Source: Methylolobus aquaticus (GTDB taxonomy: Bacteria > Pseudomonadota > Gammaproteobacteria > Methylococcales > Methylococcaceae). From it: DNA of 64,000 nt. Under the pieces are notes generated by a model. The model was given only the letters and a program-made list of their open reading frames with translations. It did not search any database and was not told the origin of the DNA. The position numbers and the translations under genes are program-made. Positions 62,501 to 64,000 of the stretch are shown piece after piece (the stretch's first letter is position 1; each line of letters begins with the position of its first letter). The stretch spans positions 56,295 through 120,294 of the forward strand of contig SEYW01000012.1 in assembly GCA_004168015.1 (NCBI GenBank), written 5' to 3'.

Positions 62501-64000
62501 GCGGGATCTGGCACGACCCTACTCCGACGAGACCGGGCAGCTCGTCAAGTACGTCGGCGTGACCCTCGACATCACCGAGCAAAAACAGCAGGACCAGCGG
62601 TTGCGGGATCGTGAGCTGCGCTTGCGGGCGCTGCTGGAGGGGGCCCGGGACGGCATTTTGATGGCGGAGGCCGGGTCGCGACGGTTCGTTGACGCCAATC
62701 CAGCAATCTGCGCCATGCTTGGCTACGAGCGGCTGGAACTGCTGGAACTCACACCGTTGGACATTCACCCCGCTGCGGCCTTGCCTAGTGTGTTGGAGAC
62801 CTTCGACCGGATGGCGGCAGGGGAACTGACGCTAGGCGAGGACTTGCCCGTGCTGCGCAAGGACGGGACGGTGTTTTCCGCCGACATCAGCGCCACTCCG
62901 TTGGAAATCGAGGGAGAATACTATCTGGCCGGGTTCTTTCGAGACATCACCGCACGCAAGCAGGCGGAACAGGAACTCGAGGCGCATCGCCACCACCTGG
63001 AAGAGTTAGTCGCCCAGCGCACCGAAGCGCTGCAGCGGGCCAACAGCGAAATCGAGCAGGCCAGGGAACGGGCCGAGGCCGCGACCCGTGCGAAGAGCGC
63101 GTTCCTTGCCAACATGAGCCACGAGATCCGCACGCCGATGAATGCGATCCTGGGCCTGACCCATCTAATCCGGCGCGACCAGACGGATCCGGATCAGCGG
63201 GCCCGCCTGGGGAAAATCGAAGGCGCGGGACGGCATCTGCTGTCGATCATCAACGACATTCTTGACATCTCGAAGATCGAGGCAGGCCGTCTGGAACTGG
63301 AAGAAGTCAATTTCCCGCTCGGCGCCGTTCTGGACCACGTCCGCTCGCTGGTCATGGAACAGGCGCGGGACAAGAACCTCGTGGTCGAAGTGGATAGCGA
63401 TGACGTACCGCTGTGGCTGCGGGGCGATCCGACCCGGCTGCGCCAGGCCCTGCTGAACTATGCCAGCAATGCGGTCAAATTTACCGAGCGTGGCGTTGTG
63501 ACTATCCGTGCCTTGCTGTTGGAGGACGACGGCGAGAGTCTGCTGATTCGTTTCGAGGTCGAGGACACCGGGGCGGGAATTCCGCCCGACAAACTGGACA
63601 GGTTGTTCCAGGAGTTCGAACAGGCTGACGCGTCGACGACGCGCCGACACGGCGGTACCGGTCTGGGGCTTGCAATCACCCGGCGGCTGGCGCACCTGAT
63701 GGGCGGACACGCGGGTGTCGAAAGCGAGCCCGGTCGAGGCAGCACATTCTGGTTCGTCGTGCGACTGCAGAGAGGACAGGTCGGCGCTCCGTTGTCAGAA
63801 GGCATCGCCAGCGCGAGTGCACAGGCCACGCTGCAGGCGTGCCACGCCGGGGCGCGGGTGCTCCTGGCCGAGGACGATGCCATCAATCAGGAGGTGGCGC
63901 TGGAACTGCTCCGGGGCACTGCACTGGTGGTGGAGGTCGCTGAGAACGGGCGGCAGGCGGTGGACAAGGTTCTTGCCCAGGCCTACGACCTGATCCTGAT
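59508..64000 (+). CDS. Hybrid sensor histidine kinase with eight PAS-type domains, partial
   Basis: From the ATG at 59508 the frame is open to the window end, at least 1497 residues. Order: about four membrane helices (residues 25-120), then PAS/PAC-type domains starting near residues 157, 282, 404, 529, 656, 785, 908 and 1040, several ending in the PAC motif DITxRKRAE. A coiled coil follows (about 1150-1195), then HisKA with the H-box [14 protein letters not shown] (His about 1205). The HATPase has N, G1 ([10 protein letters not shown]) and G2 (GGTGLGLAI) boxes. The start of a receiver domain ([18 protein letters not shown]) is cut by the window end. The signal is unknown; multiple PAS domains suggest redox or ligand sensing. 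Confidence 0.93.
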   Translation, partial: MPEIDAVRSDLWRALSSPGSQSLRKRCLLYVLALVLPLAVLWFRAHWPVPLDQHRMLILFVPFLLLEALLGGLGPALVATGFTALITCWFVLPPVGQWAIESSRDVLQWTALVLSGAIAGGLGELARRFRCRAADHRRAAEAANQALRRNDRQLRMAELGAWLGFWEFDVASGALWMSPACEALYGVAPGTLRDQAQWRACIHPDDWGLVDTQLAGALAGALIDAEFRVCWPDGTVHWLYARGNADRDVDGKVVKLAGIDQDITARKRAEQALLRAAEANRLFLRNAADGIHILDAAGYLIEVSDAFCAMLGYAREELLGLHVSRWEAQFTDSELRARIRKELERPRRWTFETRHRRRDGTVLDVEITATAIDLGEQKVLFTSARDITNRKRAEAETRRSEQRLILAQEGAQVGMWELDLITGRLQWSRQCERLYGVPPDSIRNNEDWLRLVHPDDLPLIEAQWEPVKRAEPFEVEFRIRRPSGEIRWIVSKGRASCDDAGNALRLCGINQDITDRKLANARLQEREQMLAESQRIARIGSWRWDLQGPIVWTEETYRIYGVDRDRFVPTVESLLELAHPDDRQILSDWITDCAAGKPAPEFDFRAVRPDGSIRHLCGRGELIRTADGTPLYMVGTAQDITDRVRLQDAISASEQEFRLLAEAMPQIVWVTRPDGWNTYLNRQWVDYTGLSFEESRGHGWITPFHPDDKQRAWDAWRNAVEHNAEYALECRLRRFDGAYRWWLIRGVPVVDAGGTILKWFGTCTDIEDLKQREAAVLESEARRQFALDTLGAGEWELNLTTRAAVHSLRHDQIFGYGDLLASWTYDRFLTHVVPEDRQRVDRLFRQALQDESRWEFQCRICRADGEMRWIHACGSPRTSVSGEPTLVGIVRDITVEKLAAAELDRMRLLMAEGERIARFGSWEFFVASETINWSDEEYRIYGMDPAGPCPVYQIMLRDRIHPDDAERLDREFRRALSLSAPVELEHRIVRPDGTVREVRDLARPYSDETGQLVKYVGVTLDITEQKQQDQRLRDRELRLRALLEGARDGILMAEAGSRRFVDANPAICAMLGYERLELLELTPLDIHPAAALPSVLETFDRMAAGELTLGEDLPVLRKDGTVFSADISATPLEIEGEYYLAGFFRDITARKQAEQELEAHRHHLEELVAQRTEALQRANSEIEQARERAEAATRAKSAFLANMSHEIRTPMNAILGLTHLIRRDQTDPDQRARLGKIEGAGRHLLSIINDILDISKIEAGRLELEEVNFPLGAVLDHVRSLVMEQARDKNLVVEVDSDDVPLWLRGDPTRLRQALLNYASNAVKFTERGVVTIRALLLEDDGESLLIRFEVEDTGAGIPPDKLDRLFQEFEQADASTTRRHGGTGLGLAITRRLAHLMGGHAGVESEPGRGSTFWFVVRLQRGQVGAPLSEGIASASAQATLQACHAGARVLLAEDDAINQEVALELLRGTALVVEVAENGRQAVDKVLAQAYDLIL

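Overview
The window looks like chromosome of a high-G+C gammaproteobacterial methylotroph, most likely a type I/X methanotroph related to Methylococcaceae. The main evidence is a ribulose monophosphate (RuMP) block at about 37.0-45.5 kb: hexulose-phosphate synthase, hexulose-phosphate isomerase, transketolase, class II fructose-bisphosphate aldolase, transaldolase and a second, divergent transketolase-like enzyme. The Gram-negative genes (outer-membrane porin, LpxH-type phosphatase, CsgG/GNA1162 lipoproteins, DsbA) agree. The assignment to a lineage is inference.

Layout. 0-4 kb: a CsgG / DUF4810 / GNA1162-type lipoprotein operon, a small Pro/Cys-rich exported protein, a GH24 lysozyme-like lipoprotein, and an uncharacterised protein coupled to a STAS anti-sigma-factor antagonist. 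4.1-12.7 kb: a decayed accessory island holding an IS5-type transposase remnant and a complete but broken type I restriction-modification operon (hsdM, DUF1016 nuclease, hsdS, Phd/RelE toxin-antitoxin pair, PIN remnant, hsdR). hsdM, hsdS and the toxin each carry one in-frame TAG, and hsdR has an internal deletion with a frame change. Only the DUF1016 nuclease and the antitoxin look intact. 13.2-18 kb: housekeeping genes (tRNA-Thr, thiO, mutM, a glycosyltransferase and an LpxH-like phosphatase).

18-32.3 kb is a phosphate-related neighbourhood: an OprP-type porin behind a tandem Pho-box-like array, three PstS-type binding proteins of different architecture (one fused to an OmpA-like domain), a DUF3616 protein, a phytase-like esterase, a dicarboxylate/amino-acid symporter fused to a periplasmic binding protein, a flippase and a lone heme A synthase. 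No pstCAB permease genes are present. At 32.5 kb a short three-hairpin transcript candidate carries an anti-Shine-Dalgarno loop.

32.6-36.7 kb holds engB/ysxC, cytochrome c4, dsbA, an endonuclease/exonuclease/phosphatase-family protein and a secreted repeat protein with a fourfold ETGV-x-KYL tail. 36.9-45.5 kb is the RuMP block; its genes point the same way but most are separated by long, hairpin-rich spacers rather than packed as one tight operon. 45.6-50 kb holds a Gfo/Idh/MocA oxidoreductase, a Prx5 peroxiredoxin, a membrane monoheme protein and a ThDP-dependent decarboxylase. 50.2-55.7 kb is a more AT-rich, probably acquired segment with a sulfatase and an NHL-repeat protein that share a palindrome-plus-ACGTA element in their upstream regions. 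55.7-64 kb holds DUF1810, DUF1254/1214 and PNPOx-like genes and a very large hybrid sensor kinase with eight PAS-type domains that runs off the end of the window.
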